Assembly: GCA_020633975.1 (NCBI GenBank)
Contig: JACKCR010000002.1
Location: 310,001-374,000 of the forward strand
Length of the DNA: 64,000 nt
Source: Candidatus Eiseniibacteriota bacterium
GTDB lineage: Bacteria > Eisenbacteria > RBG-16-71-46 > CAIMUX01
Reading direction: 5' to 3'
Shown piece after piece: positions 16,175 to 24,581 of this stretch (positions within the stretch are counted from its first letter, which is position 1; the number at the start of each line of letters is the position of its first letter). The notes below the pieces were generated by a model, which was given only the letters and a program-made list of their open reading frames with translations, had not been told where the DNA came from and made no database searches. A program made the position numbers and the translations under genes.

Positions 16175-17011
16175 ATGGGGCGGGGCGTGTCGGTTTGGCT
16201 CCTCGCGTCCGTACTCGTACTCCTCCTCGGCTGTGCGACCACTCCGCCGCCTCTTCCCGCAGCCTATCCGGACGAGCTGCCGGAAGTGTGGCTCGATGCG
16301 CTCGAGTCCGGACCGTGCGTAGCCTCGATCGATGCGAGGGTACGCCTCCGGATCCACCCGCCGGATCGGGCCGCAGTCAACCTGGATGGGAACCTCCGGG
16401 CGTCCCTTCCCGACACTCTCAGGCTGTCGGGGAAGGTCGGAGTGTTCCGGCCCGTGTTCCAGTTCGTGACCGTAGCTGGATACTCCGAACTCCTGCTCCA
16501 CGACGCTCGCGCCTTCTGGATCGTCCCAAGCGATGAGCCGGACTGGGAGACGATGAACCCGGCGGCCTGGAGGCGTGCCATTCTCTGGAGCCTCTGTCCG
16601 CAGAGTCTCCTCCGGACGTTCCGTCCTGACGACCGCGGCAGCATGTCGGGCCGGCTTTGGACCGTATCGGGCACCCTGGTCGGCACTCCGTATGCCGTCA
16701 CGCTCGACGTGGAGCCCAAGTCGAGGAGCGTGCGCTCCATCCGCCTCGAGAACGCAGGAGACGAGCTCCTCACGGCCGAACTCGGCGACTACCGGTTTCT
16801 GGAGGACGCCTGGGTTCCGCAGCGAGCGTCGCTCCGGATCCGCCAGCCGGACGGGATGACGGAGATCACCATCGAGCTGGTCGGGGCCTCGAACCTCGCT
16901 CCAGGTGCCCTCGAAGGGAAGGGGTTGATCCAGCCCCCGGGCTGGGAGCCGGTCTTCGAGCTGGGTCTCAGCCTCCCGACCGATCTGGGGGAGGAGCCGA
17001 CCCCCAAGTAG
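16175..17011 (+). CDS. Lipoprotein, DUF4292/LolB-like
   Basis: The protein has 278 residues from ATG 16175, which gives a short lipoprotein signal MGRGVSVWLLASVLVLLLGC with the lipobox LLLGC. An upstream in-frame TTG at 16073 would add an improbable basic extension. The mature part has the pattern of a half-barrel lipid carrier: ARVRLRIHPPDRAAVNLDGN, KVGVFRPVFQFVTVAGYSEL, LLHDARAFWIVPSD, then VTLDVEPKSRSVRSIRLEN. This resembles DUF4292 and LolA/LolB-type outer-membrane lipoproteins of FCB bacteria. It may carry or sense a hydrophobic ligand at the outer membrane. The last codons contain a 23-bp sequence that is imperfectly repeated just after the stop (about 16987-17031). Confidence 0.7.
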   Translation: MGRGVSVWLLASVLVLLLGCATTPPPLPAAYPDELPEVWLDALESGPCVASIDARVRLRIHPPDRAAVNLDGNLRASLPDTLRLSGKVGVFRPVFQFVTVAGYSELLLHDARAFWIVPSDEPDWETMNPAAWRRAILWSLCPQSLLRTFRPDDRGSMSGRLWTVSGTLVGTPYAVTLDVEPKSRSVRSIRLENAGDELLTAELGDYRFLEDAWVPQRASLRIRQPDGMTEITIELVGASNLAPGALEGKGLIQPPGWEPVFELGLSLPTDLGEEPTPK

Positions 17012-17053
17012 GGGGAGGAACCGAGCCCCCGGATAGCGCGGCCAGAACCCCTG

Positions 17054-17083
17054 TTGCCGTAGGACCGCTTGGTCTGATAAGTT
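17054..17083 (+). promoter_or_regulatory. Candidate promoter of the ETF operon
   Basis: TTGCCG (17054-17059; 4 of 6), an 18-nt spacer and TAAGTT (17078-17083, TANNNT type) lie about 105 nt before the etfB start. Confidence 0.4.
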
Positions 17084-17189
17084 ACCGCAGGCCTTGCTCC
17101 GTCCGCTCTCTTCCCGATGGGGAGGGAGGCTGGGCGGAGTCTGTCTTTGTTGGGGGAGCGCAGCGGGGAAGCTCCCGAAGGAGGTAGCG

Positions 17190-17978
17190 TTGAAGATCGC
17201 GGTACTGATCAAGCAGGTGCCGAGTTCGGAGGCCAAGATCCGCGTGGGCGGAGATGGCCGATCGATCGACACGGACGGCGTCGAGTACGTCGTGAACCCC
17301 TACGACGAGTTTGCAATGGAAGCGGCACTCCAGGCCAAGGAGAAGTTCGGCGGGGAAGTCGTCGTCTTCGGGCTGGGTGGGGACAAAGTGGAAGAGTCCC
17401 TCCGGCAGTGTCTCGCGCTGGGAGCGGACCAGGCGGTCGTGCTCCGCGACGCCGCCTTCCAGGGCTCCGATTCGCTCGGCGTGGCCCGCATCCTCGCGGC
17501 CGCGGTGAAGGGCGCGGAGCCGAACCTGGTGTTCTGCGGCAAGGTTGGAATCGACCGAGACGACGCCGCGGTCGGCGTCATGGTGGCCGAGCTCCTCGGC
17601 ATGCCGCACGTCTCCGTCGTGACCGAACTCGAGTGGACCGACGAGTCCCACTGCAAGGTGGGGCGTGAGATCGAGGGCGGTTCCGAGACTCTCGAAGTCA
17701 CCCTGCCGGCCGTGCTGACCGCCAACAAGGGGCTCAACGAGCCGCGCTACGCCTCCCTCAAGGGCATCATGATGGCGAAGAAGAAGCCGATGGAAGTCAA
17801 GGACGCCGCGGCTCTCGGAATCGACGCCAGCACAGTCGGTTCCGGCGCAGCTCTCACGAACGTTGTGAAGATGGAGCCCCCGGCCGAACGCACCGCGGGG
17901 AAGATGATCCAGGGCGATGCCGCGCAGATGGTCCAGGAGCTGGTCCGTGTGCTCAAGGACGAGGCCAAGGTCCTCTAA
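17190..17978 (+). CDS. etfB: Electron transfer flavoprotein, beta subunit
   Basis: 262 residues. The TTG start at 17190 is fixed by AGGAGG 5 nt upstream and by the family N-terminus KIAVLIKQVPSSEAKIR. VNPYDEFAMEAALQAKEKFG, CLALGADQAVVL, VFCGKVGIDRDDAAVGVMVA and TLPAVLTANKGLNEPRYASL are diagnostic of ETF beta. With the alpha subunit it forms an FAD-containing heterodimer that moves electrons between acyl-CoA-type dehydrogenases and the quinone pool. The next gene (alpha) starts 19 nt later. No ETF-quinone oxidoreductase or dehydrogenase is in the window, so the partner is unknown. Confidence 0.96.
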   Translation: MKIAVLIKQVPSSEAKIRVGGDGRSIDTDGVEYVVNPYDEFAMEAALQAKEKFGGEVVVFGLGGDKVEESLRQCLALGADQAVVLRDAAFQGSDSLGVARILAAAVKGAEPNLVFCGKVGIDRDDAAVGVMVAELLGMPHVSVVTELEWTDESHCKVGREIEGGSETLEVTLPAVLTANKGLNEPRYASLKGIMMAKKKPMEVKDAAALGIDASTVGSGAALTNVVKMEPPAERTAGKMIQGDAAQMVQELVRVLKDEAKVL

Positions 17979-17997
17979 GGGACCGGAAGGAGGAACC

Positions 17998-18962
<965 letters not shown>

Positions 18963-18966
<4 letters not shown>

Positions 18967-19493
18967 GCGAAGGACGGAGACTGGAACCCAAGCACCCCAG
19001 CGACTCGCAAGTCGAGATGACGGAGCTCATGCTCCCGAACGACGCGAATACGCTCGGCAACGTGCTCGGTGGGAAGGTCCTCCATCTGGTCGACATCGCC
19101 GCCGCGCTCGCAGCGCATCGGCACTGTCGGCGTCAGGTCGTCACCGCGTCGATGGACCGGGTGGATTTCCACCACCCGGTCAAGATCGGCCAGGTGATGA
19201 CGCTTCGTGCGAGCGTCAACTTCGTCTCGAGGACCTCCATGGAAGTGGGGGTGAAGGTCCTAGCCGAGAACCTGATGACGGGGGAGACGAGGCACACCGC
19301 GAGCGCGTACGCGACGTTCGTGGCCCTCGACGATCTCGGTCACCCGACCCCGGTTCCTCCGCTCGAGCCCGTAACGGACGACGATCGGCGGAGAATGGAA
19401 GAGGGACAGGCGCGGCGAGAGCTTCGCATGGCGGAGATCCGTCGGAAGAAGGACAGACAATCCGGCTCTGGACGCACGGAGAGTGCACGGTGA
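18963..19493 (+). CDS. Hot-dog fold acyl-CoA thioesterase
   Basis: 176 residues from GTG 18963. The core matches the YciA/BACH-type acyl-CoA hydrolase: VEMTELMLPNDANTLGNVLG, GGKVLHLVDIAAALAAHRHC, VTASMDRVDFHHPVKIGQVM, LRASVNFVSRTSMEVGVKVL, TASAYATFVALDD. The N-D-A-N-x-x-G-N-x-x-G-G segment and the following Asp are the usual active-site region. A basic tail (EIRRKKDR) follows. It releases CoA from acyl-CoA. Its position between etfA and an enoyl-CoA hydratase, joined by GTGA overlaps on both sides, places it in a beta-oxidation-like or branched/aromatic acyl-CoA pathway. Confidence 0.9.
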
Positions 19494-20251
19494 GCGGACT
19501 CAGGATCGAGCGAGAGGGGGGACTGGCCCACGTCGTCATGGCGTGGAAGCCGCTCAACGTCCTCTCGATCGACCGCCTGAACGAGATCGCCGCTGCGCTC
19601 GACGAGCTCGAGAAGGAGCCGGTCCAGGTGGTGGTCCTGGAGTCCGAGCTCGAGCGCGCCTTCAGCGCCGGAGTCGACGTAGGAGACCATCAGGACGCGA
19701 AGATGGAGGAGATGCTCCACGCGGTGCACGGAGTCGTGCGTCGTCTCTGGAACGCTCCCTTCGTCTCGATCGCCGCGGTCAACGGCCCCGCCCTGGGCGG
19801 AGGCTGCGAAATCGCGGCGTCGTGTGACTTCGTGCTCGCGACGGAACGGGCCGTGTTCGCCCTGCCGGAGATCCGGCTCGGGGTGTATCCGCCGCTCGCG
19901 GTCGCGCACTTCGCGCGGCTCGTCGGCACGAGACGAGCCACGCAAATGATTCTGACGGGGGATCCCGTGTCCGGCGAAGAAGCGGCACGGATCGGGCTCG
20001 TCACCGATTCGGTTCCCATGGAGGAGCTCGGCCAGCGGGTCGATGGACTCGCGACCACACTCCTTCGGCTCAGCCGGTCGAGCCTCGCGGAAACTCGCGC
20101 GGCCCTCCGGACGGCTTGGGGACGGGATCGGGAAGAGGTGCTCGCCGAGGTGGAGGACCATTACCTCGGATCGCTCATGAAGACCGCGGACGCGCGGGAA
20201 GGCTTAGAGGCGTTTCTCGAGAAGCGTCCGCCGGTATGGAGTCATCGGTGA
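19490..20251 (+). CDS. Enoyl-CoA hydratase/isomerase family protein
   Basis: 253 residues from GTG 19490. This crotonase-fold protein has the CoA-site strand KPLNVLSIDRLNEIAAALDE, the oxyanion loops FSAGVDVGDHQD and NGPALGGGCEIAASCDF, and FALPEIRLGVYPPLAVAHFA. Both glutamates used for water addition in classical enoyl-CoA hydratase are kept (in GGCEIA and in LPEIRLG). Overall it looks close to dienoyl-CoA or cyclohexadiene-carboxyl-CoA hydratases, but the exact substrate cannot be told. It overlaps the thioesterase gene (GTGA) and is followed after 61 nt by the TIM-barrel gene. Confidence 0.9.
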   Translation: MSGLRIEREGGLAHVVMAWKPLNVLSIDRLNEIAAALDELEKEPVQVVVLESELERAFSAGVDVGDHQDAKMEEMLHAVHGVVRRLWNAPFVSIAAVNGPALGGGCEIAASCDFVLATERAVFALPEIRLGVYPPLAVAHFARLVGTRRATQMILTGDPVSGEEAARIGLVTDSVPMEELGQRVDGLATTLLRLSRSSLAETRAALRTAWGRDREEVLAEVEDHYLGSLMKTADAREGLEAFLEKRPPVWSHR

Positions 20252-20312
20252 CCGGGGGAGTTCCCCGGGACGCCGAGAGCCGCGTTCGGAAACCGGAAGG
20301 GAGACCAGCGCT

Positions 20313-21137
20313 ATGAAGTTGTGGCTGTCACGAAGCGAACCGTTGCGCACGCTCAGGGGCACGCTGCCCTACGTTCAAGAGCACGGCATGAACGTGACCG
20401 TTCGCCTTACGGACGCGGACTACAACCGCGAGGTCTCGGTGCGAGATCTGGAGAACATGGAGCGCGAGATCCGGGATCGGAAGATCTCCGTGACCTGCTT
20501 CCTCCCGCATCACGGGCTCGCACTCTCCTGTCCGGACAGCAGGGTCATGGCCTACTCGCGCGAGGTGGTTCTCGAAGGACTCGAGATCGGCGGAATCCTC
20601 GGCGCGAAGGTGGCGATCCTCCAGTCGGGCTTCTCCAACCACATCCGCCCGAACGGCGTCCACGAATGGAAGGACCGGTTCGTCGAGAGCCTCAAGGAGC
20701 TCGTCGCCGTCGCGGAGGACGAGGAGATCGTGCTCGCGCTGAAGAACTCGTTCGAGCCGGACAATGAGCTCCTCCTCGAAGTGCTGGAGACGATCAATAG
20801 CCCCTGGCTCCGCTTCTGCGCCGACTTGGGACACGCCGCCTGCTTCTCGCGCGTCGCGCCCGAAGAGTGGGTCCTGGCCATGAAGGACTATTCGATCTGC
20901 TACAACTTCCACGACAACGAAGGTCTGGAAGACGAGCATCTCGCCTGCGGCCGCGGCTTCGTCGGGTATGACGGCGTCTTCGAGGCGATGAAGGAGATCG
21001 ACGCGAACGGATCGATCAGCCTCGACGTCCAGCCGGAGGACATCGCGCCCTCGATGGACCACCTGGCGAGCGTCGGCTTCGAGTTCCAGCAGGGAGCGAT
21101 GCCGGAAGAGATCGTGATGCCGGTCTACGACAACTGA
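20313..21137 (+). CDS. Sugar-phosphate isomerase/epimerase-like TIM-barrel protein with altered metal site
   Basis: The 274-residue protein has the AP-endonuclease-2/xylose-isomerase-like TIM-barrel pattern: EGLEIGGILGAKVAILQSGF, VAEDEEIVLALKNSFEPDNE, RFCADLGHAACFS, NFHDNEGL and GSISLDVQPEDIA. In most relatives the metal is held by Glu in LALEN, Asp in D-x-G-H, His/Asp in H-x-x-D and a final Glu. Here the first Glu is Lys (LALKN) and the last is Asp (SLDV), while the middle ligands remain. The enzyme may therefore bind metal differently or have lost it. GGAAGGGAG precedes the ATG. It is the last gene of the ETF operon; a strong terminator follows at 21209. Confidence 0.75.
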   Translation: MKLWLSRSEPLRTLRGTLPYVQEHGMNVTVRLTDADYNREVSVRDLENMEREIRDRKISVTCFLPHHGLALSCPDSRVMAYSREVVLEGLEIGGILGAKVAILQSGFSNHIRPNGVHEWKDRFVESLKELVAVAEDEEIVLALKNSFEPDNELLLEVLETINSPWLRFCADLGHAACFSRVAPEEWVLAMKDYSICYNFHDNEGLEDEHLACGRGFVGYDGVFEAMKEIDANGSISLDVQPEDIAPSMDHLASVGFEFQQGAMPEEIVMPVYDN

Positions 21138-21208
21138 TTCCGCCCTTCCCAGCGGTGCGGATCGGGCCCGAGGGCTCGCTCGACCGACACCGCCCTGGGC
21201 TGACCTTG

Positions 21209-21245
21209 AAACGCCCCGCCAGAGCTTTGGCGGGGCGTTTTGTTT
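21209..21245 (+). terminator. Intrinsic terminator of the ETF operon
   Basis: A perfect 12-bp stem (AAACGCCCCGCC/GGCGGGGCGTTT) with an 8-nt loop is followed by TTTTGTTT. This is a textbook Rho-independent terminator about 70 nt after the TIM-barrel gene. Confidence 0.9.
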
Positions 21246-21405
21246 CCCTCGAGCTCCGCAGGTTCTCCGGAACCCCCGCGGGCTCCGCGTGTGTAGAGCC
21301 CATCCACAGTGAAGAGCCGCCGCTCGTCTCGGCTATCGACCGTCTTGGCCGCCACTCGTCCAGGCCAACGACGCGGCGCGTGCTACCTACGCGATAGGGG
21401 GGATC

Positions 21406-22131
21406 GTGTCACACCGCATCACCGTAGTTTCGGTTGCCGCCCGTCCAGCTCGTCCAGTTCGCCCAGTCGACCGCGCGGAGCGGCGGAGGAGCAGCGCTCT
21501 GCGAAGATCGCTCACCGGTGCGTTCGTGGTCGCCCTCGTCGCGCTCGCGGGGTGTGCCGAGAAGGAGGAGACGGTCTTGGTGGACCGCTCTGGGTTGGCC
21601 ACGAAGGTCGACACGAGCGTCGCGCTGTCTCCGCTCCTCTACCCGGACGGACAGTTGACCCTGAACGATCGCTGTCCCGTGAGGAAGGTCGGGTTGAATC
21701 CGCGGATGCCGGCGATCTACGTGAACCAGCATCCGGTCGGCTTCTGCTGAAGCCCGTGTTCCGAGGTCTTCGTGAAGGACCCGTCGCCACACCTCTCTGA
21801 TCTCGGCATCGAGCTCGCCTCCTATGCAGATCCCGCTCGACCTGCCGTGATCGACGATTCCCATCTCGCGCGCGTGAACTACGAGATCTACTACTTCGCA
21901 GACGACAAGGAACGGATCTCCTTCGGCCAAGATCCACGCAAGACCTGCGGGATCGTGACCGATCCGATCACGAAACAGCGCTTCCGGCCGGGGAGCAACG
22001 CGCCCCGCATGAATCATGCGGAGCGCACCTGGTTCTTCGTCTCGGACTCGACTCGCACCCTCTTCGCAGCGATGCCGGACAGCTTCCTCTCCCCGCGCTA
22101 CTCGATGAAGCCGAAAGCGGAGAAGAGCTGA
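21406..22131 (+). CDS. Probable selenoprotein: lipoprotein with YHS/TRASH-like metal-binding motif, Sec at in-frame TGA
   Basis: Reading the TGA at 21748-21750 as selenocysteine gives one 241-residue protein. GTG 21406 follows AGGGGGG. A long basic N-region leads to RRSLTGAFVVALVALAGC, a lipobox with Cys50. The domain has NDRCPVRKV (Cys90), AIYVNQHPVGFC (Cys114), then Sec115-Ser-Pro-Cys118, SEVFVKDPSPHL. This is the YHS/TRASH layout (C-x23-C-x3-C, then F-x-x-D-P), with Sec just after the second Cys. A second, Cys-poor copy may follow (KTCGIVTDPITKQ, RTWFFVSDSTRTLFAAMPDSF). GC-rich codon use continues unchanged past the TGA, and a small hairpin with GU in its loop lies 21 nt on. Alternatives are a nonsense mutation, a sequencing error, or a separate gene from GTG 21772 (GAGG upstream). 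A role in binding or reducing soft metals is inference. Confidence 0.7.
21748..21781 (+). promoter_or_regulatory. In-frame TGA with bacterial-SECIS-like hairpin
   Basis: After the TGA (21748-21750), GGTC (21765-21768) and TT pair with AA and GACC (21778-21781) across a one-base bulge (G21777). The loop is CGTG (21771-21774). A guanine followed by U near the start of the loop, 21 nt beyond the UGA, meets the known distance (about 16-37 nt) and loop rule of bacterial SECIS elements. The stem is short. Confidence 0.5.
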
Positions 22132-22169
22132 CGACAGCGATCGCGTCGGCCAAGAGAGACGCAACGCAC

Positions 22170-22208
22170 AACGGCCCTCCAGATCGCCAAACGATCTGGA
22201 GGGCCGTT
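22170..22208. terminator. Bidirectional terminator between converging genes
   Basis: A perfect 17-bp inverted repeat (AACGGCCCTCCAGATCG and its complement, 5-nt loop CCAAA) lies between the stop codons of the lipoprotein gene and the minus-strand phosphatase gene. It ends in TT on the plus strand; on the minus strand it is followed by TGTGCGTTGC. Its length and position support termination of both transcripts. Confidence 0.75.
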
Positions 22209-22238
22209 CTGCCGCGGCTTCCTCGCTGCTCTCATTCG

Positions 22239-24449
22239 CTACTTGGACAGGAGCGGTTCTCCCACCGTTCCCGCCGGGAGCGGAACGTCGAACGCCTGGA
22301 GGATCGTCGAGAACATGTCCTCGATCCGAGGCTGACGATTGCCCAGCGTGAGAGGCTTGTTCGCGAAGAGGATCCCCTTCACGAGTTCGGGATCGAGGCT
22401 GCAGTGGTCACCGGACCACTTGTCCTCGTTCGTCTCGAACATGTCCTTCGGTACGCCGCCGAGCGACGTCTGCCAGGACACCCGGTAGTTCGGGTTGTTG
22501 GCGGCGCGGAGGTCCGGGATCAGGTCCGGATCGTAGGTCTGGTACATCTCGTCGCGGTCGTAGACCTTGGAGATCGGGTGGAGGCCAGTCTCCGGGTCGA
22601 CGTACGCTTCCATCTGCTCCTGGATCTGCCGGCAGACGGTGTCGTACTCCTGGCCTGGGGTTACGATGCCGTACTTCTCTCGGCCGAGCATGTTGATGTA
22701 GATGCCTCCGAGGCCGACGGCGTAGGCCTGGGTGCGCTCCCAGTCCACGTTCTCCCAGAACTGACCGGCTACGAACAGGTCGTCGAGCGTCTGGAGCTTG
22801 CTCACGTCCTGTCCCTTCAGCTTCATGAACCCGTTCCGGACGAGCCACGTGTTCATGTTGAACGACCACTTCCAGTTCGCGAAGCCGTGGTCGGAACAGA
22901 TGAGGAGGAGGCCGTCTTCCGGGAGTCTCTCCAGCACTGTTCCGACGATCCGGTCCATGTGCTTGTACGATTCCAGGATGTAGTCGCCCCAGTCCTCCGC
23001 GAGGAGCGCGTCGTAGGCGGGGTGGGTGGGATCGAGGAACCGGTAGAAGCAGTGACCGGCCCGGTCCGTGAAGTAGAAGACCTGGCAGTAGAGACGGTCG
23101 TCCGGGTTCTCGAGAAACGTGTCGAGGATGCCCTCGAACTTTCCGACGGTGGCCTCGACGTCCTCTGCGAAGATCTCCTCCGTCGTCACCTTCTCGTTGA
23201 GAGCCCAGGTGTCGAGGGCCCAGCCGAGCGTCTTGTAGTCGCCGATCTCGTTGTAGATCTCCTTCGAGAAATCGGGCGGGTAGGTGACTGGCACCACGGG
23301 GTCGATCGGATCGAGGTTGATCGGGCTCATGTAGAGCCGGAAGTGATCGCCCATCTCGAGTAGGTAGAAGCGGGCCACGCCGTGGATCTTGACGACCTTC
23401 CGGATCGGGAAGGTGAAACGGACGAAGTCGCTCCACTCACCTTCGCGTAGCTCGATCGACTTGTCCTCGAAGTTCAGCTGCACCTTCTTCTGCTGCCAGT
23501 CGAACTGGATGTGGAGCGGGAGGTGGATCTCCGGCGGATCGTCCCACAGTTTGTTGAGCGGGCCGTTGATGAAGGTCTCGACTTCGGCGTCGCCTGGCTC
23601 GACGTCGACCAGGATCACCTTGCCGCCCATCTCCGTGTCTCCGCCGGTCTGGCTTCCGAAGACGTCAGATGTGTAGTACGAATAGGTTCCGAAGGTGCCC
23701 CGGATGTCCGGCACGCCGAGCCCGGAGAGAAGACGGCCGCCCGGGTTCTCGTCGGGTGGGAACGTCTGTGGAATCCGGATCACGGTGGAGTTGATCCCTC
23801 GGTCACCGAGGATCTTCCAGAAGGGCACACCGGCGCGCTGATTGATCGCGATCGGACGCTTCTCCGGGATGTTCTCGGCGACGAATCCGCGCACGAAGTA
23901 GAACGCCGCACCGCCCAAGACGAGGCCGGTGAGGATGCCGATGAGAGGCTTCCGCGAAATCGCGCCCACCGCGATGGCAAAGAGGAGGAACACGGCCACC
24001 GCGCCGAACGCTCCCATGTACAGGGGGTTCTTCGGCCCGAAGAGGAGTGGCGCTTCGGACGGGGTGGTCATCGCGAAGGTCGGGAAGTACGTGTCGAGGT
24101 CCCGCTTCAGAAAGTCGAAGATGCGCGTGCCGCCCGGATCGAGACCGGTCGAGAACGAAGACCAGGAGACCGGTGTCTGCGGGGGATTGGTCGGAAGGAG
24201 TGACGAGAACGTGCCTTCACGCCGGAGGCGATCCAGGTTCGGCAGTTCGCCTGCGTCCATCCAGTCTTGGACCATTTGCGCGTCGGCTCCGTCGAACCCG
24301 AGGACGACCACTTTCGACGGCGTCTCGGCCCGGCAGAGCTGCGGCAGCAAGGCGGAGGACGCCAGGAACACGGTCAGGATCGCGAGGACCCACTTCGGCG
24401 CGAACGATCGTGTCCTGCGAGAGTGCGGACGGGGGACCAGGAACGTCAT
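22239..24449 (-). CDS. Exported/membrane alkaline-phosphatase-superfamily protein (type I phosphodiesterase-like)
   Basis: 736 residues from ATG 24449, which has GAGGAG 6 nt upstream. An N-terminal export segment (VLAILTVFLASSALLPQLCRA) precedes VVVLGFDGADAQMVQDWMDA, whose Asp is the first metal ligand. LPTNPPQTPVSWSSFSTGLD contains the nucleophile region. More metal-site motifs follow: YFTDRAGHCFYRF and LLICSDHGFANW. It therefore belongs to the type I phosphodiesterase/nucleotide pyrophosphatase branch. Unusually, two hydrophobic membrane segments (about 138-187) interrupt the catalytic domain soon after the nucleophile. The C-terminus ends with a substrate-cap-like GDHCSLDPELVKGILFANKP. It converges on the candidate selenoprotein gene and diverges from the kinase gene at 24582. 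Confidence 0.85.
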   Translation of the reverse strand: MTFLVPRPHSRRTRSFAPKWVLAILTVFLASSALLPQLCRAETPSKVVVLGFDGADAQMVQDWMDAGELPNLDRLRREGTFSSLLPTNPPQTPVSWSSFSTGLDPGGTRIFDFLKRDLDTYFPTFAMTTPSEAPLLFGPKNPLYMGAFGAVAVFLLFAIAVGAISRKPLIGILTGLVLGGAAFYFVRGFVAENIPEKRPIAINQRAGVPFWKILGDRGINSTVIRIPQTFPPDENPGGRLLSGLGVPDIRGTFGTYSYYTSDVFGSQTGGDTEMGGKVILVDVEPGDAEVETFINGPLNKLWDDPPEIHLPLHIQFDWQQKKVQLNFEDKSIELREGEWSDFVRFTFPIRKVVKIHGVARFYLLEMGDHFRLYMSPINLDPIDPVVPVTYPPDFSKEIYNEIGDYKTLGWALDTWALNEKVTTEEIFAEDVEATVGKFEGILDTFLENPDDRLYCQVFYFTDRAGHCFYRFLDPTHPAYDALLAEDWGDYILESYKHMDRIVGTVLERLPEDGLLLICSDHGFANWKWSFNMNTWLVRNGFMKLKGQDVSKLQTLDDLFVAGQFWENVDWERTQAYAVGLGGIYINMLGREKYGIVTPGQEYDTVCRQIQEQMEAYVDPETGLHPISKVYDRDEMYQTYDPDLIPDLRAANNPNYRVSWQTSLGGVPKDMFETNEDKWSGDHCSLDPELVKGILFANKPLTLGNRQPRIEDMFSTILQAFDVPLPAGTVGEPLLSK

Positions 24450-24509
24450 CGAGACTCCTCTTCCAGAGACCGGGACAGCGGACAGGGACTCCCAACTCAC
24501 CTGCAAGCT

Positions 24510-24541
24510 GCTGATGAAGCCTCTCTTGGACTTCCATCAGC
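24510..24541. promoter_or_regulatory. Inverted repeat in the divergent intergenic region
   Basis: GCTGATGAAG pairs with CTTCCATCAGC (10 bp, one bulged C) between the phosphatase and histidine kinase genes. It could be an operator or a leader hairpin. No clear promoter was found in this 132-nt gap. Confidence 0.3.
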
Positions 24542-24581
24542 ACCCTTCCAGGAATCGGCTGAGCCAAAGGGTGACTGTAGC

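Noticed and set aside
20236-20315. 26-codon gene between the hydratase and TIM-barrel genes
   Set aside because: It overlaps the hydratase end, has no ribosome-binding site and encodes a featureless peptide.
21772-22131. Separate gene starting at GTG 21772
   Set aside because: GAGG lies 5 nt upstream, so it is possible. However, it shares the frame of the preceding segment, begins in the middle of a metal-binding motif and would leave the upstream part cut off right after GFC. Reading through the TGA explains both halves better.
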